Shown here piece after piece: positions 25,157-34,900 of a DNA stretch of 64,000 nucleotides. Made by a program: the position numbers and the translations under genes. Under the pieces are notes generated by a model. That model saw only the letters and a list, made by a program, of their open reading frames with translations, did no database searches and had not been told where the DNA came from. Origin of the DNA: Sphingobacteriaceae bacterium (GTDB lineage Bacteria; Bacteroidota; Bacteroidia; Sphingobacteriales; Sphingobacteriaceae); contig CAHJWG010000005.1 of assembly GCA_903642215.1 (NCBI GenBank), forward strand, positions 124,001 through 188,000. Direction: 5' to 3'. How positions within the stretch are numbered: the stretch's first letter is position 1; each line of letters opens with the position of its first letter.

Positions 25157-27307
25157 TTAAAGGAGCTTATCAGCTGTAATTGGCAATTGCCGGATGCGTT
25201 TACCTGTTGCATGATAAACAGCATTGGCAACCGCAGCTGTAAAACCGATCAGTGCTATTTCGCCTAAACCTTTTGCACCGATAGGATCAATATATTCGTC
25301 GCTTTTATCAATAAAATGGACATCGATGGCCGGAATATCGGCATTTACCGGTACATAATATTCTGCCAGGTTATTGTTTACGTAACGGCCGAACCGATGA
25401 TCTACTACGCCGTTTTCCATTAAAGCTATTCCGATTCCCCAGGTAACGGAACCTAATATTTGGCTGTGTGCTGTTTTATGGTTGATGATTTTGCCTGCAT
25501 CAATAACAGAAACAACCCGCGTTACCCGGATTTCGCAGGTTAAAGGATGCACTTCCACTTCTACAAAATTTGCACAAAAAGATTTGCCCGAATACTTTTT
25601 ATTTTCATCACCCGGATTGGATTCTGTGATCGCTGCCAGTTCTGGCAAACCATATTTTTTTAAAATATCAAGGTAAGGCAAAGATTCGGACGGGTGTGAA
25701 TTATCCAGTTCAGCAAACTTTTCTTTTAAAGCTAAAGCAGCAGCATGCACGGCAGAACCTGTTGAGGCAGTTGTATGAGAACCAAATTGCGGAGGGGCAA
25801 AAGGGTAAGCAGAATTTGCCCATTTAATACTTATAGATTTAACATCTATGCCTAAAGCATCTGCTGCAATCTGGGTTAGGATGGTTGCAGAACCCGGGCC
25901 GGTATCCGCAACAGAACTTCTGATTAGCACTTTACCATCTGCAAACATAGTTATGCCGGCCGATGCGGGAACACGCTCCGCTTTATAAATTCCGGCACTC
26001 ATACCCATTCCAACAAGCATTTCGCCATTTTGCATAGAACGGGGCATAGAGTTGCGTTTTTGCCAGCCAAATTTTTCTGCTCCCAAATGGTAACACTCCA
26101 ACAAATAATTGCTCGACCAGGGAAGATTATTAAATAAGTCGGTATCCGAGAAATTTTTCAGTCTTAAATCCAAAGGATCCATTTTTAAAGCATAGGCCAA
26201 CTCATCTATTGCTGATTCCATGGCAAAGGAGCCGCTCGTTTCGCCCGGCCCGCGGGCCGGGCAGGGCGTGCTTACATCCAATGGTATCAATTTATAAGTA
26301 GTTTGTACATTAGCACAATTATACATGGATTTAGTTGGTTCCATAATACGCTCTATAAACTGCTCATACCTTGAAGTAGAGCCAAAAGCCTCCTGTTTAA
26401 TTCCCGTAATTAGGCCATCTGCGGTAGCTCCGATTGTATATTTTTGTAAAGAATAAGGGCGGTATCCTACCAGGTTAAACACTTGGGAACGTTCTAATAC
26501 TACTTTTACCGGCCGTTTAACTTTTTTTGCGGCCATAACAGCCGCCATTTCATGCGGCCACATGCGGGAGGAACTACCGAAAGCACCGCCTACATAAGGA
26601 GCTTGGACTTGTACGTTTTCTGGTTTCAGCTTAAAATATTGTGCAAATTGCTGCTGTGTAGTTTTAACGGCCTGTGTTTTGTTAAAAATGAAAAGTTTAT
26701 CATCGCCTTCCCAGTAAGCCGTTGCAGCATGTGGTTCCATCGGATTATGTACTTGCAGAGAGGTTTGATATTCCTGCTCAATTTTAACGGATGAATTTTT
26801 ACAGGCATCAACTTTTCCGCGTAAATAGTCGGCAGGTTTGTCCGGGGTAACGGCTTCATCTAAATTCTGATGTATATCTGTTTGATGTGTGGTTTTTTTA
26901 TATTTTATTTTGATAAGCGATGCTGCAAACCGGGCCTGCTCCAAACTATTTGCAATAACCATAGCAACCGGCTGGTGGTCGAAATAAATTTCATCATTCT
27001 GAAAAAGTTTAAATTCTTTTCCCGAAAAAATGGGTAAAGCAGAGGCTGGATTTTTTTCATATCCAGGCACTTTTGGTGCGTTTAGATGGCTAATTACCGC
27101 TAATACACCATCAGATTTTTCGGCAGCTTTACTAATAATTTCTACAATATTGCCTTTCGTAATAGTACTTGTTACCAAAACACCGTAAGCAATGTCTTTA
27201 AAATAATATTCAGCAGCATATTTAGCTTTGCCTGTAACTTTTTCATTTCCTTCTATTCTGTTTAGCGGTTGCCCAACTGCGTTTACAAGCAATTTATTTT
27301 CACTCAT
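25157..27307 (-). CDS. Xanthine dehydrogenase-family molybdopterin-binding subunit, lone large subunit
   Basis: A 716-residue molybdenum hydroxylase large subunit. It starts MSENKLLVNAVGQPLNRIEG and has the aldehyde oxidase/xanthine dehydrogenase hammerhead domain (EGNEKVTGKAKYAAEYYFKD). Mo-cofactor motifs follow: GGAFGSSSRMWPHEMAAVMA, CPARGPGETSGSFAMESAID, and GAKGLGEIALIGFTAAVANA with the catalytic Glu. No signal peptide. The usual 2Fe-2S and FAD subunit genes are not next to it: upstream is a small membrane protein on the other strand, and downstream is YjbQ. The partners may be elsewhere on the chromosome. Substrate unknown. Confidence 0.9.
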   Translation of the reverse strand: MSENKLLVNAVGQPLNRIEGNEKVTGKAKYAAEYYFKDIAYGVLVTSTITKGNIVEIISKAAEKSDGVLAVISHLNAPKVPGYEKNPASALPIFSGKEFKLFQNDEIYFDHQPVAMVIANSLEQARFAASLIKIKYKKTTHQTDIHQNLDEAVTPDKPADYLRGKVDACKNSSVKIEQEYQTSLQVHNPMEPHAATAYWEGDDKLFIFNKTQAVKTTQQQFAQYFKLKPENVQVQAPYVGGAFGSSSRMWPHEMAAVMAAKKVKRPVKVVLERSQVFNLVGYRPYSLQKYTIGATADGLITGIKQEAFGSTSRYEQFIERIMEPTKSMYNCANVQTTYKLIPLDVSTPCPARGPGETSGSFAMESAIDELAYALKMDPLDLRLKNFSDTDLFNNLPWSSNYLLECYHLGAEKFGWQKRNSMPRSMQNGEMLVGMGMSAGIYKAERVPASAGITMFADGKVLIRSSVADTGPGSATILTQIAADALGIDVKSISIKWANSAYPFAPPQFGSHTTASTGSAVHAAALALKEKFAELDNSHPSESLPYLDILKKYGLPELAAITESNPGDENKKYSGKSFCANFVEVEVHPLTCEIRVTRVVSVIDAGKIINHKTAHSQILGSVTWGIGIALMENGVVDHRFGRYVNNNLAEYYVPVNADIPAIDVHFIDKSDEYIDPIGAKGLGEIALIGFTAAVANAVYHATGKRIRQLPITADKLL

Positions 27308-27417
27308 GGTTATTATACTATCACAAAAAGTTTAGGTTGATTATTCAACTAAACTTTAAAATAACATTTGGTAAAAGCACAGGTTTGATCCAAAAATAAT
27401 TTAAAGGATTTTTTTTG

Positions 27418-27507
27418 AATGCTTCTTTTATCACCTAAAAACTTTTGTTCAGAGGCAATTTGAAACCATGTTTAATAATAGCTGTTAACGAAATAAAAAG
27501 AAGCATG
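27418..27507. repeat. Complete copy of the palindromic repeat, 90 bp
   Basis: Left arm AATGCTTCTTTTATCACCTA begins at 27418 and the right arm ATAAAAAGAAGCATG ends at 27507. The right arm ends exactly in the ATG of the small gene at 27505. It lies between two divergent genes. Confidence 0.85.
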
Positions 27508-27684
27508 AACAAATTTTTCAGAGCAATAATTGCAGCATGGGGTGCTAAAAAATTAGGCGGAGGTTGCCTCTCCACAGTGGTAATATTTATTATAATCTAT
27601 ACTTTGTTAGGGAAATGCAATCAAAATACACACGCAAATTCTGTTTCAAACCGAATCAAAGTACAAACGGTTAAAAGGTTTTAA
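27505..27684 (+). CDS. Small membrane protein, conserved in Bacteroidota
   Basis: A 59-residue protein with the start chosen at 27505 (MNKFFRAIIAAWGAKKLGGG). One hydrophobic helix follows (CLSTVVIFIIIYTLLG). I remember similar short proteins with the pattern GAKKLGGGC followed by a hydrophobic helix in other Bacteroidota, but no function. A longer frame from 27445 would add 20 residues taken entirely from the repeat element, so it was rejected. The ATG itself is the last three bases of a repeat arm, and the AAAAGAAG just before it may help ribosome binding. Confidence 0.65.
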   Translation: MNKFFRAIIAAWGAKKLGGGCLSTVVIFIIIYTLLGKCNQNTHANSVSNRIKVQTVKRF

Positions 27685-27789
27685 TCTTGTTTTTGTCGAA
27701 CTGATATTGTGTTTTGCCTTTAGAGGTTAAACTTCCTTCGATAGAATTACTCACGTCAGGGTTCCATTAATAAAACATAAACAGCCTCA

Positions 27790-27814
27790 TTTTTTATACG
27801 ATAAAAGAAGCATC
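27790..27814. repeat. Solo arm of the dispersed repeat
   Basis: TTTTTATACGATAAAAGAAG followed by CATC. It lies in the gap between converging genes. A possible decayed left arm near 27731 is too weak to claim. Confidence 0.65.
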
Positions 27815-27908
27815 AGTAATAAAAAAAACCAATTTGAGCAAGCTCTTGCGTTTTCAAAGGAGTCCTGATTATGCTTTAAATAAGTTAGCTGATTACAACT
27901 TAGATTGT

Positions 27909-30668
27909 TTAACGGATAAAATCAAACCAAAGCGTTTCACTGATTTTTTCGCCGGCAGCATGGTTCAACTGCCCTTGAGGGCCCATCGCTTTTGCCGGGT
28001 GAAACTTGGTACCCATAGCATTAATCGTATTTAAAAAACCGATACTGCCTTCCGGAAAAGTGGGTTCTACATTGCTATTTTCTAGCGCAGCCTTTTCTTT
28101 ACCCGGATGCAGCATTTGCAGGTACATGTTTTTATTACTTGTATAAACAGTAAACGGCGATTCTTTATTTTCAATTACTACCCAGTTAACCTCGGCATGG
28201 TAACCTTTAAATTCAGGATAGCCCCAGGTTTCGCCTGTAATGGTATTGTTGTAAGCTTTATGCCAAACACCAAATTCCTGGCCTTTCATCCTATTTTTCC
28301 AAACACGGTAAGGGCCGCGGCCAAGCCATTTCATACCGGTAATTTTTTCTTCAGGATAATTAAAAGTGATACCCGTAAAATTAACATCTCCCTGTTGCGC
28401 GTATTGGTATTCGAGTTTAACAGGAGAACCTGGCGTAAAAGTCCATTTTACATGCAATGAGGCCGCGCCTTGATAATCAGCTTCTACAACATACTGCCCT
28501 TTAGCTGCTTTATGGGTAAACTGTTTCAGTTCCGTATTTATCCCGGCCAAAACCGGCCCGCCGGATAAGGAGATAGTGCTTGCCGGTTTAACTACTTTTT
28601 GAATATAGCCGGTGGTTTTATCAAACTCATAATTTATGCCATCACATTTTACTCGAAGCAACTGGTTCGTTTCTTCTGTTTTAATTACTGATTTAGCTGA
28701 CGCTGAAACCGTACTTTTTGCCATGGCTACAGGAGGATTAATAGCCCAGCTCCAGGTAAATATTTCTTTTTTATCAGGTGCATATGCAGTAAGGTATAAG
28801 GCATCGTTTTTTGACCATGATGCTGGTAAAGCTAAATTTAACGTACCTTTTTCGCCCGGTTTTAAGTTGAGTGCTACAGGTGAACCTGTTGCTTTTACAT
28901 TTGCGGCTATGTTTTTTTCTTGTGCCGATGGAAATTTAACAAGTTTCCATTTAAATGTGCATTGGTTAAGATTAGTGAAGTTGTACCTGTTTTCTACTTC
29001 TATTTTGCCGTTGAATGTTTTATCAATCGGCTGTACATCAATATACACCGGCGACCATAGTTCTTTTATCGTATAAAAACTTCCTTCTTTTTCGCGGTGC
29101 GGGCCTAAAATACCGTCCGGTGCGTGGTTGCCGTCACCATCATAAATATTATTTTTATCTGTACGCATAACCGATTCATCCAGCAAAGCCCAGATAAAGC
29201 CGCCTGCATTGTGCGGATATTTCATCATCTCGTTCCAAAAGTCCTCGAGCCCTGCACCTGCACCACCGTCATACAGGCCGTGCATAAACTCCGTCGGGAA
29301 GAAAACTTCTGTTCCGGTAGCTACTGTTTTTAGGATATAATTATAGTCGGGGTAATGCTTGTTATCGGCACCGTTAAATTTTTCCCAGGGATGCAGTACG
29401 GTTCTTTTTTGCGGATCGTATAAAGCATAATCATTATCTAAACCTCTGTTCCAGCCGCCTTCATTACCATTATCCCAAAATATAACAGACGGATGGTTTA
29501 CATCTCGCACCACCATTTCCTTAACTAATTTACGGCCAACAATGGTATCGTATTTAGCCTGCCAGCCGGTCAGCTCATCCAAAACATATAAACCTAATGA
29601 ATCGCATACATCTAAAAAATCCTGATCCGGCGGGTAATGAGACATGCGGACTGCATTGTTGTTCATCTCCTTCATTAAATTCACGTCCATCAATTGTACA
29701 GTATGGCTGAGTGTACGCCCGGTTTCCGGCCAGAAACTATGGCGGCAGGTTCCCTTTAAAATCGTTTTGGCTCCGTTTACATAGAAACCATCATTGTTTC
29801 GCAGCTCCACCGTACGGAAACCAAATTTTTGTTTAACCTGATGGATAATTCCCTGCTTGTTTTTTATAGCTACAACAACCTGATACAAATTTGGAAACTC
29901 GGAACTCCACAACAAAGGGCTGGTAAAATTATTTTTTAATTCCAGGTGATCCTGCGTAGTATTTGCTTTAACAGCTATTGGTTTACCTACGTTTTCTCCG
30001 TTTAGTTTTTGAACCCGGGCTTCAATTGTTTCTTCACTTTTTAAGTTCTGCGGATACACATCTACCTGAAAAGAGCCGTCGGCTTTTGCGTTTACAGCTA
30101 TACGGTCAATAAAAGTTTCCGGTACAATTTCCAAGTAAACAGGCCGGTAAATGCCGCCGAAAATCCAAAAATCACTGTTCCTGCGTTCTGCATCGTTTAC
30201 AGAGGAATTAGCCGATGTTTTATCAACCGTAACCTCCAATAAATTTGAGCCATTAGGTTTTAGCAGATCAGTTATATCATATTTAAAGCGGTAAAAACTT
30301 CCCTGATGTATAGGGCCTGCCTGTTTGCCGTTAACCAATACTTTCGTATCCGTCATAGATCCTTCAAAAACAATATAAACTTTTTTACCTTTCCGGTTTT
30401 CTACAGAAAACTCGTGTTTATAAATCCCCTGCTCGTTCGCTTTTACTTTATCATGGCCATAATTATAGGTGCCAAAACCTTGCTGTTCCCAATTTGAGGG
30501 AACTGCAATTTTAGTCCATTTACCGCTGTTTCTACCATCACTGCAATAAAAATCCCATTGCACGGTATGATCTTTATCTGTCCCGGATAGGTATTTTGTA
30601 ATGGTTCCTTGTGAAAAGGAATTGAAATAGATTACTGTAAATAATAACTGTACAAGTATTTTTTTCAT
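27909..30668 (-). CDS. Secreted glycoside hydrolase family 2 enzyme
   Basis: A 919-residue exported GH2 protein with signal MKKILVQLLFTVIYFNSFSQ. The N-terminal sugar-binding domain ends near KVYIVFEGSMTDTKVLVNGK, followed by immunoglobulin-like and TIM-barrel domains. The catalytic acid/base is Glu403 in FWDNGNEGGW, and the nucleophile is probably Glu460 in FPTEFMHGLYDGG. The C-terminal part has MKWLGRGPYRVWKNR, as in beta-galactosidase-like members. The specificity cannot be told from sequence (galactosidase, glucuronidase and mannosidase are all possible). It is divergent from the susC-susD pair at 31909. Confidence 0.9.
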   Translation of the reverse strand: MKKILVQLLFTVIYFNSFSQGTITKYLSGTDKDHTVQWDFYCSDGRNSGKWTKIAVPSNWEQQGFGTYNYGHDKVKANEQGIYKHEFSVENRKGKKVYIVFEGSMTDTKVLVNGKQAGPIHQGSFYRFKYDITDLLKPNGSNLLEVTVDKTSANSSVNDAERRNSDFWIFGGIYRPVYLEIVPETFIDRIAVNAKADGSFQVDVYPQNLKSEETIEARVQKLNGENVGKPIAVKANTTQDHLELKNNFTSPLLWSSEFPNLYQVVVAIKNKQGIIHQVKQKFGFRTVELRNNDGFYVNGAKTILKGTCRHSFWPETGRTLSHTVQLMDVNLMKEMNNNAVRMSHYPPDQDFLDVCDSLGLYVLDELTGWQAKYDTIVGRKLVKEMVVRDVNHPSVIFWDNGNEGGWNRGLDNDYALYDPQKRTVLHPWEKFNGADNKHYPDYNYILKTVATGTEVFFPTEFMHGLYDGGAGAGLEDFWNEMMKYPHNAGGFIWALLDESVMRTDKNNIYDGDGNHAPDGILGPHREKEGSFYTIKELWSPVYIDVQPIDKTFNGKIEVENRYNFTNLNQCTFKWKLVKFPSAQEKNIAANVKATGSPVALNLKPGEKGTLNLALPASWSKNDALYLTAYAPDKKEIFTWSWAINPPVAMAKSTVSASAKSVIKTEETNQLLRVKCDGINYEFDKTTGYIQKVVKPASTISLSGGPVLAGINTELKQFTHKAAKGQYVVEADYQGAASLHVKWTFTPGSPVKLEYQYAQQGDVNFTGITFNYPEEKITGMKWLGRGPYRVWKNRMKGQEFGVWHKAYNNTITGETWGYPEFKGYHAEVNWVVIENKESPFTVYTSNKNMYLQMLHPGKEKAALENSNVEPTFPEGSIGFLNTINAMGTKFHPAKAMGPQGQLNHAAGEKISETLWFDFIR

Positions 30669-30750
30669 GATTGTTTGTTAGGCTTATCAATAATATTGGC
30701 TTTTTTAATTCCTGGTGTAACTATTCAATTTCAGTTTTATTCAAAATACT

Positions 30751-30847
30751 GATGCTTCTTTTATCAGCTAAAAATCACTCAACACTTGTACTTTTTGTAT
30801 CGGTTTAATACAAGTTTGTACAGAATTTATGTGGATAAAAGAAGCAC
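30751..30847. repeat. Complete copy of the palindromic repeat, 97 bp
   Basis: Left arm GATGCTTCTTTTATCAGCTA, right arm TATGTGGATAAAAGAAGCAC. The centre contains a second hairpin, TTGTAT pairing with ATACAA (TTGTATCGGTTTAATACAA). A gene caller can make a spurious start here because the arm reads GTGGATAAAAGAAGCA. Confidence 0.85.
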
Positions 30848-30960
30848 GACGGGCTTTTTATATCAGAAATTCAAATCAGGTTCTATACTTTTCTGTAATG
30901 ACAATTCCTCATCATTCAGGCAAGATTAATCACTCCTGCTCAACAAAAAAAGAATATAAC

Positions 30961-30987
30961 CAATTAAAACTATGCAATCGTTACCGA
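30961..30987 (+). promoter_or_regulatory. Inverted site containing CTATGCAATCGTTACCGA (copy 1)
   Basis: Matches the reverse complement of 31269-31296 over 27 of 28 positions with one single-base gap. It contains the asymmetric core GCAATCGTTACC. A further half-site ACGATTGC follows 16 bases later. It may be an operator for the LacI-family regulator at 36990 or another regulator; no binding evidence. Confidence 0.4.
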
Positions 30988-31268
30988 AAGTGTTTTACGA
31001 TTGCTTTCTGTTATTCATCAGGTTACTAAAAGCACAATTAATTCACCTTTATTTTATGCTAAGCTAACAACTTCTTTCCAAGTAAAGCAATATTGTTTGT
31101 GTTGTTTTTGACTCTTCCATTCAATAGAATTCGGCTATAGAAAATTAAACCCACTTCAATTTTCAGATTAAAAAACATTATTAAAAATCGTTAAATTACG
31201 GTGGTAAAATGAATGTCGGACTATACCAATTTGATACAATTAAAAAGGATAACAATCAAAATTTATTG

Positions 31269-31296
31269 TCGGTAACGATTGCATAGATTTTAATTG
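31269..31296 (-). promoter_or_regulatory. Inverted site containing TCGGTAACGATTGCATAG (copy 2)
   Basis: Reverse-complement copy of 30961-30987, 281 bases away, about 610 bases before susC. Same possible roles as copy 1, including DNA looping or the ends of a decayed insertion. Confidence 0.4.
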
Positions 31297-31566
31297 AATA
31301 TTATCTTGATATATAATTATTAAGTGTTAATATAGCCGATGGTTTATTAAACCAATTATAACCAAAGCCTGATTTAAACCAGTATATAAATATCAATGCT
31401 TGTATAAAAAGCCAAAAGTATTTGCTGCAATAATCAGGGTATAACCAACAGAGAGTTTTTAAAATACTGCTATCACAGTACTAAGTATAACTGCTGTGTT
31501 GCAACCGATATAAACAATAAAATAGTAATACTTAGAGCTTTTTTAAAATTTGCTTGACAGGATTTC

Positions 31567-31661
31567 TATACTTCTTTTATCACCTTAAAAAACCGGTAAT
31601 TATGGTTTTTTATTTTATCTAAATTGATAAGTTATCAATTATAGTACGGTAAAAGAAGCGT
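31567..31661. repeat. Complete copy of the palindromic repeat, 95 bp
   Basis: Left arm TATACTTCTTTTATCACCTT, right arm GGTAAAAGAAGCGT. The centre includes a perfect palindrome (AATTGATAA-G-TTATCAATT). Second copy in the same divergent gap. Confidence 0.82.
31622..31640. repeat. Perfect 19-bp palindrome
   Basis: AATTGATAAGTTATCAATT, nine-base arms around one G, in the centre of a repeat copy about 270 bases before susC. Could be part of the repeat structure or a regulator site. Confidence 0.5.
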
Positions 31662-31908
31662 GGGCATTTTGCTGTTGTATTAACTGAGAACAGCTCTTAA
31701 TTGTTAGCTTGCTTTTATAAACCAAATTAACAATTGGATAATATAACTTAGATAATATGTTAAGTAATACCGGATTGTAAACATTATCAAAAAGTAATAA
31801 TTAAACAACTTAGTAACCTTAAAAAAAGCTAATGAAAGTAAAAAGCAAACACAAATATTATTCAAAATTCAAATCATTCTTTTATCACGTTAAATTTAAA
31901 ATCTAATT

Positions 31909-34900
31909 ATGAAAAAGACTTTACTTAAAAAATTTCTTAATGTTAAAAAGCTTCAGTTTTACCTGGGGAGTATTGTTTTTTTATGTGTTTCAGGTTTTAG
32001 CTCTGCTAAAGGTTTAGACGGCTTTTCAACAAAATCTATTTATGTTACTGCTCGGGATGTAACTAAAAATGCGGCAACTGTAAAAGGAAAAGTGACTGAT
32101 AATTCTACAGGTGAAGCTTTGCCCGGAGTTTCTGTGAAAGTGAAAGGATCAACCATCGGAACAGTTACTGATTTAAACGGAAACTTTACTATAGAAGCAC
32201 CGGATGGTGCAATACTTGTTTTTTCTTACATCGGTTATAATCCAACTGAAGCAGCTGTAGGCGGAAGGGCAAGTTTAAATATCAGGTTAAAGGCATCTAC
32301 CAATAATTTAAATGAAGTAGTGGTAGTTGGCTATGGTACTCAGAAAAAAACTTCCGTAACGGCAGCATTATCTACTTTAAAAACTGCCGATATTGCACAA
32401 AAACCGGTTGTGAATTTAACAAATAGCTTAGTTGGAAGGGTTTCCGGTTTGATCAGCACACAAGGAAGCGGAGAACCGGGTTTTGATGGTTCGGGTATCC
32501 AGATTCGTGGTGTAGGCTCAATCGGAGGTTCTGCAGCCCTGCTGATAGTTGATGGTGTACCGCGTGATTTTAGTCGGCTGGATCCTAACACCATTGCTAC
32601 TTTAACCGTGCTAAAAGATGCAGCGGCTGTGGCACCTTATGGTGTGGCCGGTGCCAATGGCGTAATTTTAGTTACCACGAAACAAGGTAGCTCAGGCAAA
32701 CCTGTATTAACCTATAATGGCTATGTAGGTATTCAAAACCCTACCAGGGTGCCTACTTTTGTGTCCGGGTATCAATATGCGCTGATGAAAAATGAGGCAA
32801 ACGTTAATGATTTTCAGGCAGGCGTGCCTTATAGTGCAGATGATCTGCAAAAATTTCAGGATAACTCAGACCCTGATGTACACGGTAACGCCCATCCGTT
32901 GCAGGAAATAATTAAACCTAACCGGATATTGACTAATCACAACCTTTCGCTTTCGGGTGGTTCGGATAATTTTAAATATTTTACATCATTAGGCTATACG
33001 CATCAGAACGGGATGTGGGATCCAACTTACCTGGACAGGTATAATGCAACGTTAAACCTAACGTCAAATGCTACCAAAACCACAACAGTTAATTTTTCGG
33101 TGAACAGTTGGGTGGAAGACCAGCATTTTCCATCTCAAAGCGCGGGTACAATTATTAGTCAGGCACAAAGGGAAACGCCGGATTTTCCGGTTCGTTACAG
33201 TAACGGTTTAAGTGCAGGTTATATCGCACAATCAGTTTATGGCGAAATATACAATAGCGGGTACGGTTTTAATGAAAATCCGGGATTACAATCACAGTTT
33301 AGTATTAATCAGCAGTTGCCGCTAAAAGGATTAAGCATAAAAGGCGTGGTAAGTTATGATACCGCACCGGATGTATTATTCGGTAGCCGAAACGGAACAA
33401 CAAGGAATTATACTACGCCAATTCCTTTTTACACAGTTAATAAAAATACAAACCCGTACACTTATGTACTGGGGTTTCAGGGTAGCAGCAAGCCGAGTTT
33501 TAGAGAAGAGTATTACCAAAACCATTCTTTTACCTACCAAGGGATTTTGAATTTTCAACGTTCTTTTGGTAAAAGCGATGTTGCTTTTACAGGTGTTGTA
33601 GAAGACCGGATAGTAAAATACCAACAATTTACGGCTTCGAGAATCAACTATAACTTGGGTATTGATGAATTAGATTATGGCGGCCCGGCCACTACTGATT
33701 TAACAAACGGCGGTTTTTCCAGTGGCCAAAAGCAAATCGGATACGTTTACCGTATTGATTACGCTTATTCGAAGAAATATTTATTTCAGGCATCCGGCAG
33801 ATATGACGGCAGTTATTTATTTGCACCAGGCAAACGCTATGGATTTTTCCCGGCATTTTCTGCCGGCTGGGTTATTTCCCAGGAAAACTTTATGAAAAAT
33901 ATCAAGTGGGTTGATAACTTAAAATTAAGAGGTTCATACGGACAATCCGGTGCTTATCCGCGTTCTGGCGGTAATATACAGACGTATCAGTATTTAAGTC
34001 CGTATAACTTAAATACTAACTCGGCAGTTATCAACAATTCTGTTACACAAGGTATCAGTGAAGGCCTCCAGGGAAATCCCAATATTACCTGGGAAAGAGC
34101 AAACAAGTTAGATGTTGGTGTAGAAACCACTTTATGGAAGGGTTTACTTAGCGTAGAGGCTGATTATTTTTATGAAAAACGGTCGGATATGCTTATACCT
34201 AATTCTGCGGCTTTGCCTGGTGAATACGGAGTTGGTACCGGTTTATTAAACGCCGGTGTAATGAGTAATCACGGTATTGATATCACTTTAAGAAGCGGGC
34301 ATACGTTCTCTAATGATTTAAGATTTGATATTACAGGGACGTTTACTTTTGCTAAAAATAAATTATTAAATTTTATTGAAAACGCTTCTACCTACAACAA
34401 CCCTAACCGCAGGCAAACCGGCCGGCCATACGGAACCCAGTTTGGTTATCAGGCATTAGGTTATTTTTCTGCAGATGATTTTGTTAATCCTAATATTGCA
34501 GCCCCGGTTCTTAAATCGGGGATTCCTGTCCCTACTTTCGGCGTTGTTCGTCCCGGTGACATTAAGTATGCTGATTTATCCGGCCCTAACGGTGTTCCTG
34601 ACGGAAGGATTGATATTAATGATCAAACGGTTATCGGTAAAACACAAACTCCCGGTATTATTTACGGACTGGAGCCACGTTTAAGCTTTAAACATTTTGA
34701 TCTTGACCTGTTGTTTCAAGGTAGCGGAAACTCTACTATCCAATTAAATAATTTTATTGTTTGGCCTTTTCAAATGTCCGGTTCTGCATCAGAGCTTAGC
34801 TTTACCGAACACTGGCAACCCGACAGAACAAATACACTTTACCCGCGCCTTTCAAATTCGCCGACTTCAAATAATACACAAACATCGTCCTGGTATCTTA

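Larger units (their letters stand above)
30669..31908. other. 1.24-kb divergent intergenic region between GH2 and susC
   Basis: No convincing gene. It holds two complete repeat copies, two inverted 27-base sequences containing CTATGCAATCGTTACCGA, and a perfect 19-bp palindrome. It must include promoters for both the GH2 gene and susC. The region is unusually long for this compact genome segment. Confidence 0.75.

Noticed and set aside
30829..31029. 66-codon plus-strand frame starting MWIKEA
   Set aside because: The start is the repeat arm itself (GTGGATAAAAGAAGCA); codon use and residues look non-coding and no RBS or homology is visible.
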